Assembly: GCA_024114885.1 (NCBI GenBank) | Contig: CP099420.1 | Span: 558,001-622,000 of the forward strand | From: Septoria linicola | Taxonomy: Eukaryota; Ascomycota; Dothideomycetes; Mycosphaerellales; Mycosphaerellaceae | Reading direction: 5' to 3' | DNA length: 64,000 nt | Shown here: one piece after another, positions 1 to 10,682 of the stretch | Layout: each line of letters opens with the position of its first letter | Numbering within the stretch: the stretch's first letter is position 1 | Made by a program: the position numbers and the translations under genes | Notes under the pieces: generated by a model | Databases searched by the model: none | What the model was told of the DNA's origin: nothing | Seen by the model: only the letters and a program-made list of their open reading frames with translations

Positions 1-651
1 TGCTGCATCCCAGCCAGACACGATCGCTCTGATTAGGATGTCCATGTCCTCTGCCAGTGTAGAAAGATTGTCTGGCGTCTTTTCGATCTTTTCGATGAGC
101 TCGTTCAGTCGCTGAAAGTAGGTCGTCTCGTCGCTGTTCTCGCAGTATAGATTAATGCCAAGTACGACGAGATTTCGGGAGGACTGTCCAACTTGGGCGG
201 GCTCAATTGCACGCTGTTGTTGTGGTTGACTTTCAATTTCTGTCGCCTTGGCCACTTCTGTAATCCACTGATCTTCGCTCTGGGTATCCCAATTTAAGGC
301 CGAGAATGCATCGGTGGGAACCGCTGCAGAGCTGTCCGCATTACTACCCTCGCCTTTCATTCCGCCTGGCGAGCTGTCTTCTGATTTCGTGGCATCGTGA
401 ACAAGCGACTTGATTTTGTTTACAAGTCCTTGTAGTTTGTCAATCTCTTGCGACTGGTGCGAGGCATGCTGAGCAAGATAGTTGGCACGATTATCACCAC
501 TACTCTCGGTCAAGTCTGCAACAGTTTTCTCGAGGTGAGCGATATATTGTTTCGTTTTCGCTCTGCTTGCTCTCTGTGCTTCCCTATCGTGAGCGCGCTT
601 GCGCTCAATGCGGCATGAGCTCGACGCCTCGCTGTTTCGCCGCATAGTCAT
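1..651 (-). CDS. bZIP transcription factor, C-terminus cut off by window edge
   Basis: The reading frame is open from an ATG at 651 (a second in-frame ATG lies at 645) to position 1, 217 codons without a stop, so the gene continues beyond the left edge. Residues 17-42 form a fungal bZIP basic region (RKRAHDREAQRASRAKTKQY) followed at once by the start of a leucine zipper (IAHLEKTVADL). This DREAQRASR form is typical of the bZIP group that carries a C-terminal DUF3425 domain; that domain would lie mostly outside the window. After the zipper comes a second helix-prone stretch (QEIDKLQGLVNKIKSLV), a Ser/Gln-rich linker and the beginning of a conserved helical part. The family binds DNA as dimers in the nucleus; target genes cannot be told from the sequence. 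The gene points away from the cupin gene at 1341. Confidence 0.85.
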   Translation of the reverse strand, partial: MTMRRNSEASSSCRIERKRAHDREAQRASRAKTKQYIAHLEKTVADLTESSGDNRANYLAQHASHQSQEIDKLQGLVNKIKSLVHDATKSEDSSPGGMKGEGSNADSSAAVPTDAFSALNWDTQSEDQWITEVAKATEIESQPQQQRAIEPAQVGQSSRNLVVLGINLYCENSDETTYFQRLNELIEKIEKTPDNLSTLAEDMDILIRAIVSGWDAA

Positions 652-1340
652 TGGTGGGGATGAGAAGTGGAGTACGACTACGCAGACAGAGGATGAAGGT
701 CTCAACTTTGCTTTCAGATGAAGTTGTTACGGGAGATGCGGTAATAGGTCATTTCCAGGCATCAGACTCGCGGGGAAGACCAGGGAGAAGCTTGGGGTAG
801 TGTTCTGGAGTGCTTGCAGATCGGGCCGGGTGCATTAAGTACTCAAGCCAAGTACAGTCACCGATCCTTCTCCAGATTTTGGCCACATGTTAGAGGCGCC
901 TGCCGCTGCCTATGGCGGCAGTGGTGGAGTACTTATGCCTCTCTGGCCCAGGTCATCCATGTTTGTAACGGCAAAAATGTTTTGGCGGCTCGGTACAAAG
1001 TTTTATCTGCCAAGACAGACGATCCGGCTGCGCTCGGTTGTTCACATGCATCCGACACTGAGGGCATGATCTTCACGATGGAAACAATCGTTCCAAAAGT
1101 CCCTCAAGCTGACTACATCAGCGTCGTTCTCAGGGCTGACATTCGTAGCACATCGTATCGCGTGGTCTCGGCTTGAGAGAAGGATCAGACCCCGCTCGAA
1201 GCTCTCCGTACAAGCAGAGCAGTGTGCATATCATTGGCATAGTTGCACGCCTCAGCCGCTGAGACGCGTCCTTCCCGTAGTCAGACGATACAAAGCGAGC
1301 CCAGGCCCTCTGAAGGCTGACCCAGAAGCACAACTTAGCC
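652..1340. promoter_or_regulatory. Intergenic, divergent promoter region between bZIP and cupin genes
   Basis: This 689-bp gap separates two divergent start codons, so it must hold both promoters. Open frames of up to 134 codons on either strand show no domain, no splice logic and no recognisable family, and I treat them as chance. I see no repeat or RNA gene. Confidence 0.5.
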
Positions 1341-1958
1341 ATGGCACCAAAGCTCGGAGCTGCAGTAGCTGGTCTGAGGCCATGCAAACGATACATCGCG
1401 ACCCACAATGGCGATGGGAAGAGCGTGTACGCAGAGGCTCCGGAGCAGGTCTTTTCTGGCGCAATGGCTCGATCATACTCTATCAACTCTGTACCAGCAG
1501 TGCTTGAGGATGATGTCGATGTGAAAGCATACAAAGCAGAGACTGGTGTGACAAGCTATCGTACGCCTGGTATTGTGCCTCCTCAGCCAGGCGCAAATCT
1601 TGTGGTCGTGGATCTAGCACCTGGTGCCCAGAGCCTGATGCATCGCACAGTTTCCATTGACTTCTCGATATGTGTCATTGGTGAGATTGATCACGAGCTT
1701 GACGGCGGCGAAAAGGTCAGGCTATACCCAGGTGTATGTCGACAATTTTTTTTAGAACTACGAATGCAAACTTGCTGCCAATACTGATGTCTGGAACAGG
1801 ATCATATAGTTCAACGTGGCACAATGCATAGATGGAGCAATCCAACAGACAAGCCTGCCAGATTCGTGGCATGTGCAATTCCATGTGTGCCGTTCGACAT
1901 TGCTGGGCAGCAGCTGAAGGAAGTCCATCTGCCAAATAAACCAAAGTCGAAGTTGTAG
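1341..1958 (+). CDS. Cupin-domain protein
   Basis: Two exons, 1341-1733 and 1800-1958 (intron GTATGT...ACAG, 66 nt), give 183 residues. The single cupin barrel is clear: residues 98-131 contain the MHRTVSIDF strand and the LYPG turn, and the splice joins this exactly to GDHIVQRGTMHRWSN, the second cupin motif with its histidine. Without splicing the frame runs into the intron and loses the second motif, which supports the intron. Small fungal cupins of this kind are usually uncharacterised; the fold binds a metal in many enzymes, but only some of the usual ligands are visible here and no substrate can be named. The next gene on the same strand, a short-chain dehydrogenase, starts 297 bp downstream. 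Confidence 0.85.
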
Positions 1959-2254
1959 CAAGCTCAGCTGAGAAAGTCGACCTACGGGCTGGATCTGGAA
2001 AGTATGTCAGGCTGCTTGATGCTCATTCTATAATGCCAATACTGCTGTAAATCTGTATGCCAGTGCAGTCTATCAAGGCCCACATCGCACATGCATCATC
2101 ATCTTCGCATCTCTCTGGTCGCGCTTGACATCATTGTGGAAACTCAAACAACGTCCTGCAAGACAACAGCAGAATTCCAGAACTGCCTATCCATGAACAA
2201 CTCTTGTCTCCAAACGACCAATCCTGACTCTTGACAACCTGAGACGTTCACAAA

Positions 2255-3076
2255 ATGGCCTCTACACGAACGCGCTCGTTGGACGGCAAAGTGTAAGTAG
2301 CAATCAGCTGCTCGTATCAATTACCACTGATCAGCCACAGAGCCATTGTAACAGGTGCCTCAAGAGGTATCGGCACAGCAATTGCTTTCGATCTCGCTTC
2401 TCGTGGGGCAAAAGTTGCCATTACATATTCCTCAGACAAGTCCAAACAAGGCGCAGACGAGCTCATCTCGCGCATCAAATCCGAGGCCAACAGCAGCGCG
2501 ATCGGGATACAATGCAATCTCAGCGAAGTCCCAGCTGCTCAACACATCGTTGATGAGACAGTGAAGGCGTTCGGCCAAGACATCGACATTCTGGTCAACA
2601 ATGCTGCGACTATCTCGGACAAATTCATCGCAGACATCACACCAGAACACTTCGATGCAGTGATGCATCTTAATGTTCGAGCACCTCTGCTCATGCTCCA
2701 AGCCGTACTTCCTCATCTTCGACGGCCAGGTCGCATCATCAATATTTCCTCTGTTGGCGCACGAGCTGGCTATCGTGCCGTTGGAGTCTATAGTGCTTCG
2801 AAGGCTGCATTAGAGGGCTTCACCAGGAATTGGGCTGCTGAGCTAGGCAAGGATGGGACGACTGTCAATGCTGTCAATCCAGGGCCAGTGGAGACGGAGA
2901 TGCTGAAGCAAGTAGACGAGGCTACTGTGCGGCCGCAACTGGAAGCTACTGCCGTTGAGAAGCGAGCTGGAAAGCCTGAGGAGATCGCCGAAATTGTAGC
3001 TTTCCTGGCAGAGGGAAGGAGTAGTTGGGTTACTGGGCAATGTATCAGTGCCAGTGGAGGATATGCTATGTATTAG
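2255..3076 (+). CDS. Short-chain dehydrogenase/reductase (classical SDR)
   Basis: Exons 2255-2292 and 2341-3076 (48-nt intron, GTAAGT...ACAG) give 257 residues, the usual classical SDR length. The short first exon (MASTRTRSLDGKV) is needed because the nucleotide-binding motif TGASRGIG at residues 17-24 lies directly after the splice. NNAAT near residue 98 and the catalytic Ser with YSASK (Tyr about 163, Lys about 167) follow in order, then NPGPVETEM and a C-terminal WVTGQ..SASGG strand. The protein should therefore be an active NAD(P)H-dependent oxidoreductase; it resembles 3-oxoacyl-ACP-reductase/versicolorin-reductase-like SDRs, but the substrate is unknown. It lies head to tail with the cupin gene and tail to tail with the GST-fusion gene. 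Confidence 0.9.
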
Positions 3077-3216
3077 ACTTGTGCGAGTACGAACTGGCCT
3101 GGCTCTCGAGAATGCAAAGGCAGAGTGTGGTAATTAGACGAGTATCGTGACAGGAGAGTAAAGACGACAGGCTATGAACGAGATGACATGAAAAGTCCTG
3201 CCAACATTACACACAA

Positions 3217-4686
3217 CTAAAAGAAACAGATGGTCCTGATCTCACAGCTCTCTCTCGCGATAGCATCCTTCGGACTAGTTGGGTCGTCGAAAGCAGTATG
3301 ACCCACAAACTGCGCTCTGTTCGTATCCGAATCATATGTCTTCAACAAAATCGACTGGTCCTTGGTCATATCCGGGAAATAGTACCACTGATGACGATCC
3401 GAGTGCCTCATAACATAATTCTCACCAGTCCTATCCTTATACCGCAAATAAAGCTTGAAGAAATCCTCAGGAGGAGTAGACTTCACATCGCACATGGCCA
3501 GAGGATTCTCTTCGACCTTGTTGAGTGGCTTCCACACATTGACAAACGCAACACGACGGGTAAGGAGATTAGACGCCTCATCGGGGAGTAGCTGCTTGAC
3601 TCGCAGAGGTGCAGATTCAGAAGTGTAATCGCAATGCACCAATCGCACAGGTGCACGCTGAGATGTGTTGGTCTGGTCCGTAAGAGCTTTCTGTTGATTC
3701 TTCTTGGTCCGAATGGTATGATCAAAAACAAGCACGCGCTTCGCTCCCAGTTCCTTCTTCAGAAACTCGACAACTTCGGGGTAGAAGTTTTCTTCTACTT
3801 GCTTGTTGTCCTCCCAGCTACCTCTGTACTCTGGCGACCAATCTTTGAGAGTGAAGCCATTCTTGTCGACGTCCCACTCTTGGCCCCAACCGCTTTTCAC
3901 TGACATGGTCTTGAGGTCGTCGCCAGGCTCGTGGATGCCTACTGCTTTTGGGTCTTCATAAAAGTAGATCTCTGTAAGCTTGTCTTCGAGGTCCTTAGTG
4001 TAGTTGAATTCGGCACGTACCTCTCCTCCCTTCTTGTTGGGAAGAAGAGCCTTGTCAACGGCACCTTGGGTGTTCTTCCATTCTGGCAGCTCCTCAACAT
4101 CGGCGATCCAGCGCTTGAGGTTGGTGTGCTGGTCGAGTGGAATCTTTTGTGCTTCGTGGAGGTGAACAGCCGACGCGACGGCCATGTCCACGATGGTTGG
4201 CTTGTCGCCTGGGAGGATCCATTTGCCAGTCTCTCCAAGACGAGTGTCAAGGATACCTGCCGCCTTGTTCCATTTCGGTGCTTCCTTCTCGAGGATGGAT
4301 TGATCTGGTTCTGCGCCCATAAGCGGCTTGACCACATTCTCTACAACATAAACGTAGTTTGTGCCGAACCACACAGAGGCTTCCCACAATAGCCATCTGT
4401 TCGCGTCTGCGCGAAGCTTCAAGTCCTTTGGATAGACAGAATCATCACTTCCACGATCGGCAGCGTACATGAGGATGGCGTTGGACTCGGTCAAGGTGAG
4501 ATCGCCATCGGTCGCGGCCGGCACGGTCTGGTGAGGATTGATCTTGGTGAAGCTTTCACTCTTCTGCTCGCCCTTGAAGAAGTCGATGTGGTTGAGCTTG
4601 TACGGGCATTTCATAAGGTCCAGACCTGCCAACACCTTCCGGCTGTTGATGGTACATGGGTCGAGGTACACCTGGATTTCCGACAT
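3217..4686 (-). CDS. Glutathione S-transferase fused to CmcJ/AsaB-like oxygenase domain
   Basis: One uninterrupted frame of 489 residues encodes two unrelated enzymes. Residues 1-210 are a GST: PCTINSRKVLAGLDL at the N-terminal active-site region, the cis-proline loop NPHQTVPAA, LTESNAI for glutathione binding and a helical C-terminal GST domain. From about residue 225 (FNYTKDLEDK) to the end is a domain of the CmcJ/AsaB/gibberellin-desaturase type: VFDHTIR, H351-C-D353, NVWKPL, QWYYFPDM, YDSD and HTAFDDP...RESCEIR. The HxD pair with the late His463 fits an iron/2-oxoglutarate-type centre, as expected for this family, which acts on fungal secondary metabolites. No intron or stop separates the halves and both carry their own key residues, so I read a true fusion. 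Substrate is unknown. Confidence 0.9.
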   Translation of the reverse strand: MSEIQVYLDPCTINSRKVLAGLDLMKCPYKLNHIDFFKGEQKSESFTKINPHQTVPAATDGDLTLTESNAILMYAADRGSDDSVYPKDLKLRADANRWLLWEASVWFGTNYVYVVENVVKPLMGAEPDQSILEKEAPKWNKAAGILDTRLGETGKWILPGDKPTIVDMAVASAVHLHEAQKIPLDQHTNLKRWIADVEELPEWKNTQGAVDKALLPNKKGGEVRAEFNYTKDLEDKLTEIYFYEDPKAVGIHEPGDDLKTMSVKSGWGQEWDVDKNGFTLKDWSPEYRGSWEDNKQVEENFYPEVVEFLKKELGAKRVLVFDHTIRTKKNQQKALTDQTNTSQRAPVRLVHCDYTSESAPLRVKQLLPDEASNLLTRRVAFVNVWKPLNKVEENPLAMCDVKSTPPEDFFKLYLRYKDRTGENYVMRHSDRHQWYYFPDMTKDQSILLKTYDSDTNRAQFVGHTAFDDPTSPKDAIARESCEIRTICFF

Positions 4687-5258
4687 GTTGGCTTTTGCTT
4701 GTATGGTTCGTCAATTTCGCTTCCTAGGAAGGAATCTGAGGGGCGCTCTTGCACAGTATATATCTACCAAACATCTCATCATGGTGCAGATGCCTCCCTC
4801 TGAACTTTACCCCGCTTGCACCAAAAACCCCACGATCAACGTTCCGGGTATCGTCTGTGGCCTTCCGGTTTGCCGGCAAGCAGTAATTGGCAGAGATTCG
4901 TCTCGTGGTCGCCAAAAGTGCAGTAGCTAAAGTTTGCTGGGCTACGAAAGCCGGCCATCGACGTACGTCTTCCAAATTGAGCTTCAAGCTGTGCAGCTTC
5001 TAACTAGAGGAGTAAAGCAGACAGCAGGTGACCCGGCAGAATATCTTAGCAGTTTTGGAAGCGCGGAACGATCCATACATGCTGTTGGCCATGTTCTGTC
5101 TATGGCATTGACACCTTGTTGGCTGAGATGAAGGGCCGTAGTGATGGCGAAGCTGCAGCTTCGACTCCAGATATGCACTTGTTGGTGGCATTTCGTCAGC
5201 GGACAACGTGCGAGCTTGAAAATATACACCCAGAAGTCGCGATTTCACGCCATGCCCT
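4687..5258. other. Intergenic, 572 bp, promoter of the GST fusion and 3' end of MCR1
   Basis: Both flanking genes are on the minus strand, so this holds the promoter of the GST-fusion gene and the 3' region of the reductase gene. A few short open frames overlap on both strands without recognisable content. Nothing else is seen. Confidence 0.4.
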
Positions 5259-6243
5259 TCAAAACTTATGGATGTTCTTCTTCTCAATGTCCAGCTCAGC
5301 TAGGACACCGCCACGAGCAGTCAGCGCGTTCTCTAGAGCTGGCGGCCCGCACACGAACACCTTCGTGCCTTTCGCATCCCCTAAGCTTTGTGTTCTCGCA
5401 ATGACTTCTTGTAGCACACGTTTGTCGACGTAGCCCTTCTTGTATCTGGTCTTGTCGCCCAAGCTCGCAGCTTCTGGTCTGCCTTCTGCTCCTGAGACAC
5501 AGTATGTGAGCTGCAGCTTGTCGGGAAATTGCTTTTCGAGATGCTCTAGCTCATTCTTGAGAACAATGTCCCTTGTGCCGTTGACTCCCCAAAGTAGTTG
5601 AATTCGCGTCTTGTCGTTTGTGTCGTTGAGAATCCGTTGCGCGAGGCTAAATATCGGCGTGATGCCTGCTCCTCCTGCGACGAACAAGAGATCGCGGCTC
5701 TCTCTGGAGGCGGTATAACTATAGCCTGGGATGGGACCTCGAATCTGCAAGGTCTGCCCAGGTGCAAGAGAGTGGATATGTGTAGACGCTTTTCCATTCG
5801 GATACTGCTTCACGATGAGCTGTATCTCACCGCGAGCTTCTGCTTCGGAGATCGGCGTGTAAGGTCGAAGGACAGGGAACCAGGCGCCCTGGGGCGTGTG
5901 CTGTGTCAACACGGCGGCTATCAGGCGTGTGAGTAGTTACACTTTCGCGTTGTGTATCATTCTCACCTCCTGCTGGTACACCACTGATTTCGTTGTCTCC
6001 TCCTGGCAATCTAAACGTGATACGTTTAGTATCGTGGTTGATCTGTTCGGAGCTCGTGACCGTAAGTGTCTGGCTGAAGAGCATAGTCTTGGGAAATACC
6101 AGTGTCTTCGATGGCATATTGCCCGTCGAGTCTAGCAGTAGCGGTCTCCGTGTCGTGTAGTACACTGTACCTGCAGTCCCCAAAGCTGCAGCACCCGTGA
6201 GATATGGCAGTAGCCTGGCAGATCTTGTGAACACGGTAGCCAT
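5259..6243 (-). CDS. MCR1: NADH-cytochrome b5 reductase, mitochondrial (Mcr1-like)
   Basis: Exons 6243-5967 and 5917-5259 on the minus strand (49-nt intron, GTGAGA...GATAG) give 311 residues, normal for fungal Mcr1. The N-terminus is a mitochondrial-type presequence followed by a membrane anchor (LLPYLTGAAALGTAGTVYY). The FAD-binding RPYTPIS motif, the IRGPIPGY phosphate loop, the NADH-binding GGAGITP and the CGPP motif near the C-terminus are all present. The enzyme passes electrons from NADH to cytochrome b5 or to ascorbate radicals at mitochondrial membranes. The intron joins PAG to AAVLTQHTPQ, restoring the usual spacing before the FAD motif. The start lies 699 bp from the divergent lipocalin-like gene. 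Confidence 0.92.
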
Positions 6244-6942
6244 TATTGTATTGATTGTGTTGGCAAGCCCTGGGCACTGCTCGATCTAGATACTCAAGTG
6301 AGTGCAAGCCACTCTCGAAAAGCTGAGTTTTGAGGAGTTTAAGGAAAAGACAATGTTTCTACGCCAACCTGCCTTCGTTGAGGGACGGCAGGATGCTTTT
6401 GTATCAGCATTGTGGCACGCATCCATGGGGCTGAAAGCCAGTGGATCCTTCCAAAACAGCCAATGGAGCCACATTGGTGCTCGCGAAGGTCAGTAGGACC
6501 GGGAGTTCAGGCCCTGGCAGGACGTTCGATGGCTGCGTCTATCTAAGACTATCGTCAATGGAGCCGACCGATACACCGTGTGATGTTGAGATGGATCTAA
6601 AGAAAGGACAGAATCGGGTTCCGGAAAACCCGATTTAGCTGAGGCAGCATGTGACAGCATGTGGCAGCTGTGCTTGGCTGGAAAGTTCCCTCCAGCTTTC
6701 GCTTCCTCGTTTGAGAGACTATGATACATGAAGAAGAGTAATACAGGCCATTAAATCGTTGTGCCAATGGTCTTTGCATGTCGCTCGTAGAGGATGCCAT
6801 CAACTGTTCATGGCTTGCCGAGGTGGTCCGTCTTGGCGATGGAGAGCAAGAGTCGACATCACCATGGTTGGCAGACCCATTCTGCTGCACTTTTCGCCAG
6901 TGTGCCATCATTTGACCACAGCTGCGTTGTGACAAGTCAAAA
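6244..6942. promoter_or_regulatory. Divergent promoter region between MCR1 and lipocalin-like gene
   Basis: The gap of 699 bp lies between two outward-facing starts. Open frames here reach about 130 codons on the minus strand but none resembles a protein family or begins sensibly. No repeat is seen apart from a small near-palindrome around 6617-6636 (GGGTT...AACCC). Confidence 0.4.
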
Positions 6943-7493
6943 ATGGCAGAAGTCTGGAACCAGTATCGCGAGTCTATCGCTGGTGGTTGGCGACTCATCT
7001 CCTACCATCTCGTAGACACAACTGGGCCTCAGACACGGCTGTTGGCCAAGCCTCATGGAGACAATCCCTTGGGACGAGTATTCATATCGAAACAAGGCTG
7101 GCTCGCCGCTCATCTTGCCCGGCCCCATCTGATGGCGCCTGACCCAAACCGCGCATCCATGGAGACTGCTTCGGATGAACAAGCAGCACGCATTGCAAGA
7201 GGTCTCTCAATGTATTGCGGTTACATGATATTGTATCAAGATGACCACGGTGGGCTGTACTGGCAAACAAGAGTCGAGATCAGCACGGATCCAGACAAGA
7301 TCAGTGGCATCCAGGAAAGGAAAGTGACACTTACCGAGGAAGATGGGAAGTCATACATGACTCTTGAACCGAAGCAGGATTTCACAACTGAAGTAAATCA
7401 ACTCGCACTGAGATATTTGTGGTACGTATGCTGACATGCTCGTAGGACGGCACACCTGCGAGGGCAGTCTTGAAGTGGGAGAAGTTTGAGTAG
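6943..7493 (+). CDS. Lipocalin-like domain protein
   Basis: Exons 6943-7392 and 7446-7493 (53-nt intron, GTAAAT, branch CTGAC, acceptor TAG) give 165 residues. The opening IAGGWRLISYHLVDTTG and the following PLGRVFISKQGWLAAHL match the fungal and bacterial lipocalin-like family (Lipocalin_5): a strand with the conserved Trp, then GR(I/V)xY..G.(M/L)..H(L). The second exon supplies the closing strand EDGTPARAVLKWEKFE, which is the usual end of the family and supports this donor over two nearer GT sites that would leave an unusually short intron of about 20 nt. Some members occur beside polyketide genes as small accessory enzymes; no such partner is seen here, so the role is open. Likely cytosolic, no signal peptide. 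Confidence 0.8.
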
Positions 7494-8272
7494 ACCTACG
7501 TAGTCGACAATCCCCTGCATCTTTGACGAATCGTTCTGCGTTGTTGGCATAACGATCATTGCGAGCTGTTTTCTAATTCAATTCACTTGCAACGAACACA
7601 AGGGACCTGGCGTATGATCTGCCGATGCCGGGTGGGTCCCAGCTCGGAGCATGTCTGCCTATGCAGACAACACGCTGAGACCTTTGGCACAGCGAATGTC
7701 TTCGTAACTGGACAAGTAGTGTATTTCACCTTGTCACCTTTTGTACTCCTGACCTTAGGAGTCTTACAACCGGTTCTTGGCTGTGCCAGAAGTTGTCCGG
7801 GTTTTGCAAAAGCCCGATGATTGCCTAATCACGGGCTTGCGCTTGAGGAGAGTGCAACACCACATACTTACCCTTGAAAAAGCTCAGTCAGCCTCCACCA
7901 TCTGATGCTCTTTGTCTCGCGCTGAAATGTCAGCAGGGTGTTTGTGAGCATTATTCGATCCTAACGGCAATAAGGTTTATCCACCATCTAGCCGAGGGTG
8001 GAGGGACAGCTCGAAGAGCTCCCTCAGCTGTGGTCGCCTAGATGTTCGGACCCTGCAGGCTAAGTGATGGAGCGCAAGCACTCGAACCATTGTTAGTAAG
8101 TCATGTCAGACTGGAAAGATCAGCTGAGCATCCTCTCAGTCAGCTGTTAGTCTGTCAATACAACCGAGTCAAGTTTCCCCAGCAGCGATCACATCACATT
8201 GTAGTTCAAGCTTGAGATCAACAACCAACAGAGTAGACAAGACTAGCGATAAACCAAGCAATCAAATCCAAG
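7494..8272. other. Intergenic, 779 bp, promoter of the alpha/beta hydrolase
   Basis: The last 100 bp before the hydrolase start are A-rich and CA-rich, as in many fungal leaders. One open frame of 77 codons (7587-7820) has no recognisable features. I see no RNA gene or repeat. Confidence 0.4.
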
Positions 8273-9495
8273 ATGTCAGCAGACTACGCAGAGAGCTGGA
8301 AGGCCTGGGAGGCCGCCAGTGGAGGACGAGCTGTCCTTCATGGCTCGCCTGAAGAAATCAAAGCCATGTACGATGCGCTTGTCCAGGCTCTGTTGCCGTT
8401 GATGCCCACGCCCTCTGACAATGTCGAGGTGCAAGAAGACAAAGTGGATGGCATTGGTTATCGTGTATACACACCCAAAGGCCACAAGGGAGGATTGCCT
8501 ATCGGAGTCAAGTGAGGCAATAGCACGGCTTTTGCACGCCAAAAGAAAGCTGACCTTTGACAGTACCCACGGTGGTGGCTACATGACGGGCGATCTGAAT
8601 GCTGATCACTTGCTTTGCATCGTATGACTTCAGTACCGATGATAGAAGGCGTTCCTGACACTGACGCTGTCACAGGCTATTTCCGAGTACACGAATTCTG
8701 CCATTGTCAATGTGGATTACCGCTTGTCGCCCGAGCACAAGTGGCCGGCACAGCTCGATGATACACTGACTGTGTACAAATGGGTACGTTCCCTTCGAAA
8801 GACAATACGCGCAGCTCTAACAATGATCCAAGGCACACAAGAATGCGTCATCTTTCGGAGGCGACAACACCAAAATGTATACACTCGGCGGCTCTGCTGG
8901 AGGTGCACTTGCTCTACAGGCGGCCAACAAGATTGTCAAGGATCCAGAGCTGAAGGACAGCTTGAAGGGCATCGCAGCTCAAGTTCCATGCACAACTCAT
9001 TGGGAAAATGTCCCTGAGAAGTACAAGTCCAAGTACAAATCGTACACCGAGAACGAGTCTGGCGTGCCGATCATCGACAAAGAGAGCATGGACACCTTCT
9101 ACAAGTAAGCTCACAAGATGTTTTGCATAGTCTGAGCATAAGCTAATCTTCAAACAACAGACACGTTGGAGCTGACCCTAAGGATCCGGATGTTTTCACG
9201 ATCCTTGCAACCGATAACCACAAGAACTTTCCACCAGTATACTTCACTGCTTGCCAGTTTGATCCACTCCGAGACGACGCATACGTCATGCAAGAGGCTC
9301 TCGAGGAGGCTGGTGTCAAGACAAAACTTGATTATTATCCAGGAATGCCACATTACTTTTGGGTAAGTTCTCCTGCGCCAGAGCTGAAACAGAGTTACTG
9401 ACGTTGTCACTCAGATCTTCCCACCTGTCCCTGAGTCGCAGACATATGTGCAGAACTTGGTTGCTGGTATTGAGTGGTTGAAAAGCCAGTTTTAG
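8273..9495 (+). CDS. Alpha/beta hydrolase fold-3 esterase
   Basis: Six exons (8273-8511, 8564-8621, 8676-8783, 8833-9104, 9161-9362, 9415-9495) give 319 residues. All five introns have canonical ends and consistent phases. The spliced protein shows the hormone-sensitive-lipase order: THGGGYMTGD oxyanion-hole loop, VDYRLSPEHKWPAQLDD, nucleophile elbow GGSAGG, the acid in FDPLRDDA and the histidine in GMPHYFW. This is the family of versiconal hemiacetal acetate esterases and related fungal esterases. No signal peptide is present, so it probably acts inside the cell on small acyl esters. The first intron gives VNTHGGG where homologues usually have an aromatic or aliphatic residue; this is within normal variation. 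It is the most intron-rich gene in the window. Confidence 0.9.
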
Positions 9496-9728
9496 GAGCC
9501 AGCTTCAAGAGCTCAACAGTGTCAGCTAGCTTCATGAACTAGATCTCGAAGCTAAGAGACGAATAACGACTATGGCTCTCTCCCAGCTGGGGAGTTCGAT
9601 CGCTATCTAGCTTGCTGATACAATGCCTTACGTTTTACCCGTGAACAGGTGTAGCACATAGTCATACTCGAAGTGATTGTTCACGGCGACCAAAGTCTCT
9701 AGATTCCTCTTGTCTATGCTGCAACCGC

Positions 9729-10682
9729 CTAGACCGGAGAGCTCAAACTTGCAAAAGTCGAAGTCGACATTGTGGTGAAGACAGAGTCTGTTCTTGGCCT
9801 CTTGCCGATGATCACACCCTCTGCGCCATACTTCGATTCTTGCCTCTTGCAATCCTGTGAGAAATCCGTGCACATTGCAGTGATCATCTGTATCAACTTC
9901 GCCTTGTCCACGTAGCCTCTCCGCATGATCGTGCCCAGATACAGCCGGCTGAGCAAAGCATCGAAGAAGGTGCCTTCACCACCCAGTGGCATGTAGGAGA
10001 AACCCGCAATTTCCAGATTCGAGTGACCATACACGGGAGGGAGCTGAACGGCGTGTCTGCCTCGGGCTTGAGGACAACTGTCTGCGTATCTCTGCACGTC
10101 TTCGTGGAACTCCTTCGGGATAAGCACATTTGCAAAGTGTGCTGCGACTTTGACGTTGTCGCTCCCGGCTGGAATGCTGGCAATGATGGCACATGTGCTG
10201 TCATCAACGCCGTTGTAGACAATCAATTCTTCGAAATGGTTCTTGGTCGCGAGATCGAGACCTCTGTTGAGATTGTGTAGCTCCTTGATTACACGGCTGG
10301 CGTCATAGATGGGATTTGCTTTCTCGACAATTTCCAGGTCGACAGCGTGAATCATGATGTTGTGGCATTTGCGTCTCTTCAAATAACGTGCCCAACGCAG
10401 GGCTCGTGACCAGGAGCGCCAGATGCTTACGAACGGCCCTGCCAGACGTGACTTCCAGAGGAATTGTTGATATGCCATTTCTAACGTCGGGACGCGAAGG
10501 TCCTGATCAATAAGCCTTGGATAGAGGCCGTTGGTCATTTGACTACCTGTACCACAACCATCGTAGTCTACCCTGAAGCCGACACGCCCTGAGCCAGCAG
10601 GCTGTTCGTCGGGATAGTACTTGCAAGAATTCGGAATGTGCTCATCGTTGATGGCCTTGTCTGTGTATACTGTGTATACCAT
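9729..10682 (-). CDS. Uncharacterised fungal protein, DUF7587-like
   Basis: A single frame of 317 residues from an ATG at 10682. The start is followed by VGFRVDYDG, and residues 85-165 contain PFVSIWRSWSRALRWARY, then IHAVDLEIVEKANPIYDASRVIKEL and NHFEELIVYNGV...CAIIASIPAG. The order FRV, PF.S.W.S..RAL, D...V...YDA and EELIVY..V resembles the fungal DUF7587 domain, which has been compared with ADP-ribosyltransferase folds; I am only moderately sure. The last 20 residues are Ser/Thr-rich (FTTMSTSTFASLSS) and may reflect an unrecognised terminal intron. No signal peptide or membrane segment. It lies tail to tail with the esterase. Confidence 0.6.
   Translation of the reverse strand: MVYTVYTDKAINDEHIPNSCKYYPDEQPAGSGRVGFRVDYDGCGTGSQMTNGLYPRLIDQDLRVPTLEMAYQQFLWKSRLAGPFVSIWRSWSRALRWARYLKRRKCHNIMIHAVDLEIVEKANPIYDASRVIKELHNLNRGLDLATKNHFEELIVYNGVDDSTCAIIASIPAGSDNVKVAAHFANVLIPKEFHEDVQRYADSCPQARGRHAVQLPPVYGHSNLEIAGFSYMPLGGEGTFFDALLSRLYLGTIMRRGYVDKAKLIQMITAMCTDFSQDCKRQESKYGAEGVIIGKRPRTDSVFTTMSTSTFASLSSPV

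Noticed and set aside
3931..4392. Plus-strand frame of 153 codons opposite the GST fusion
   Set aside because: Antisense shadow of a clearly coding gene; the protein matches nothing.
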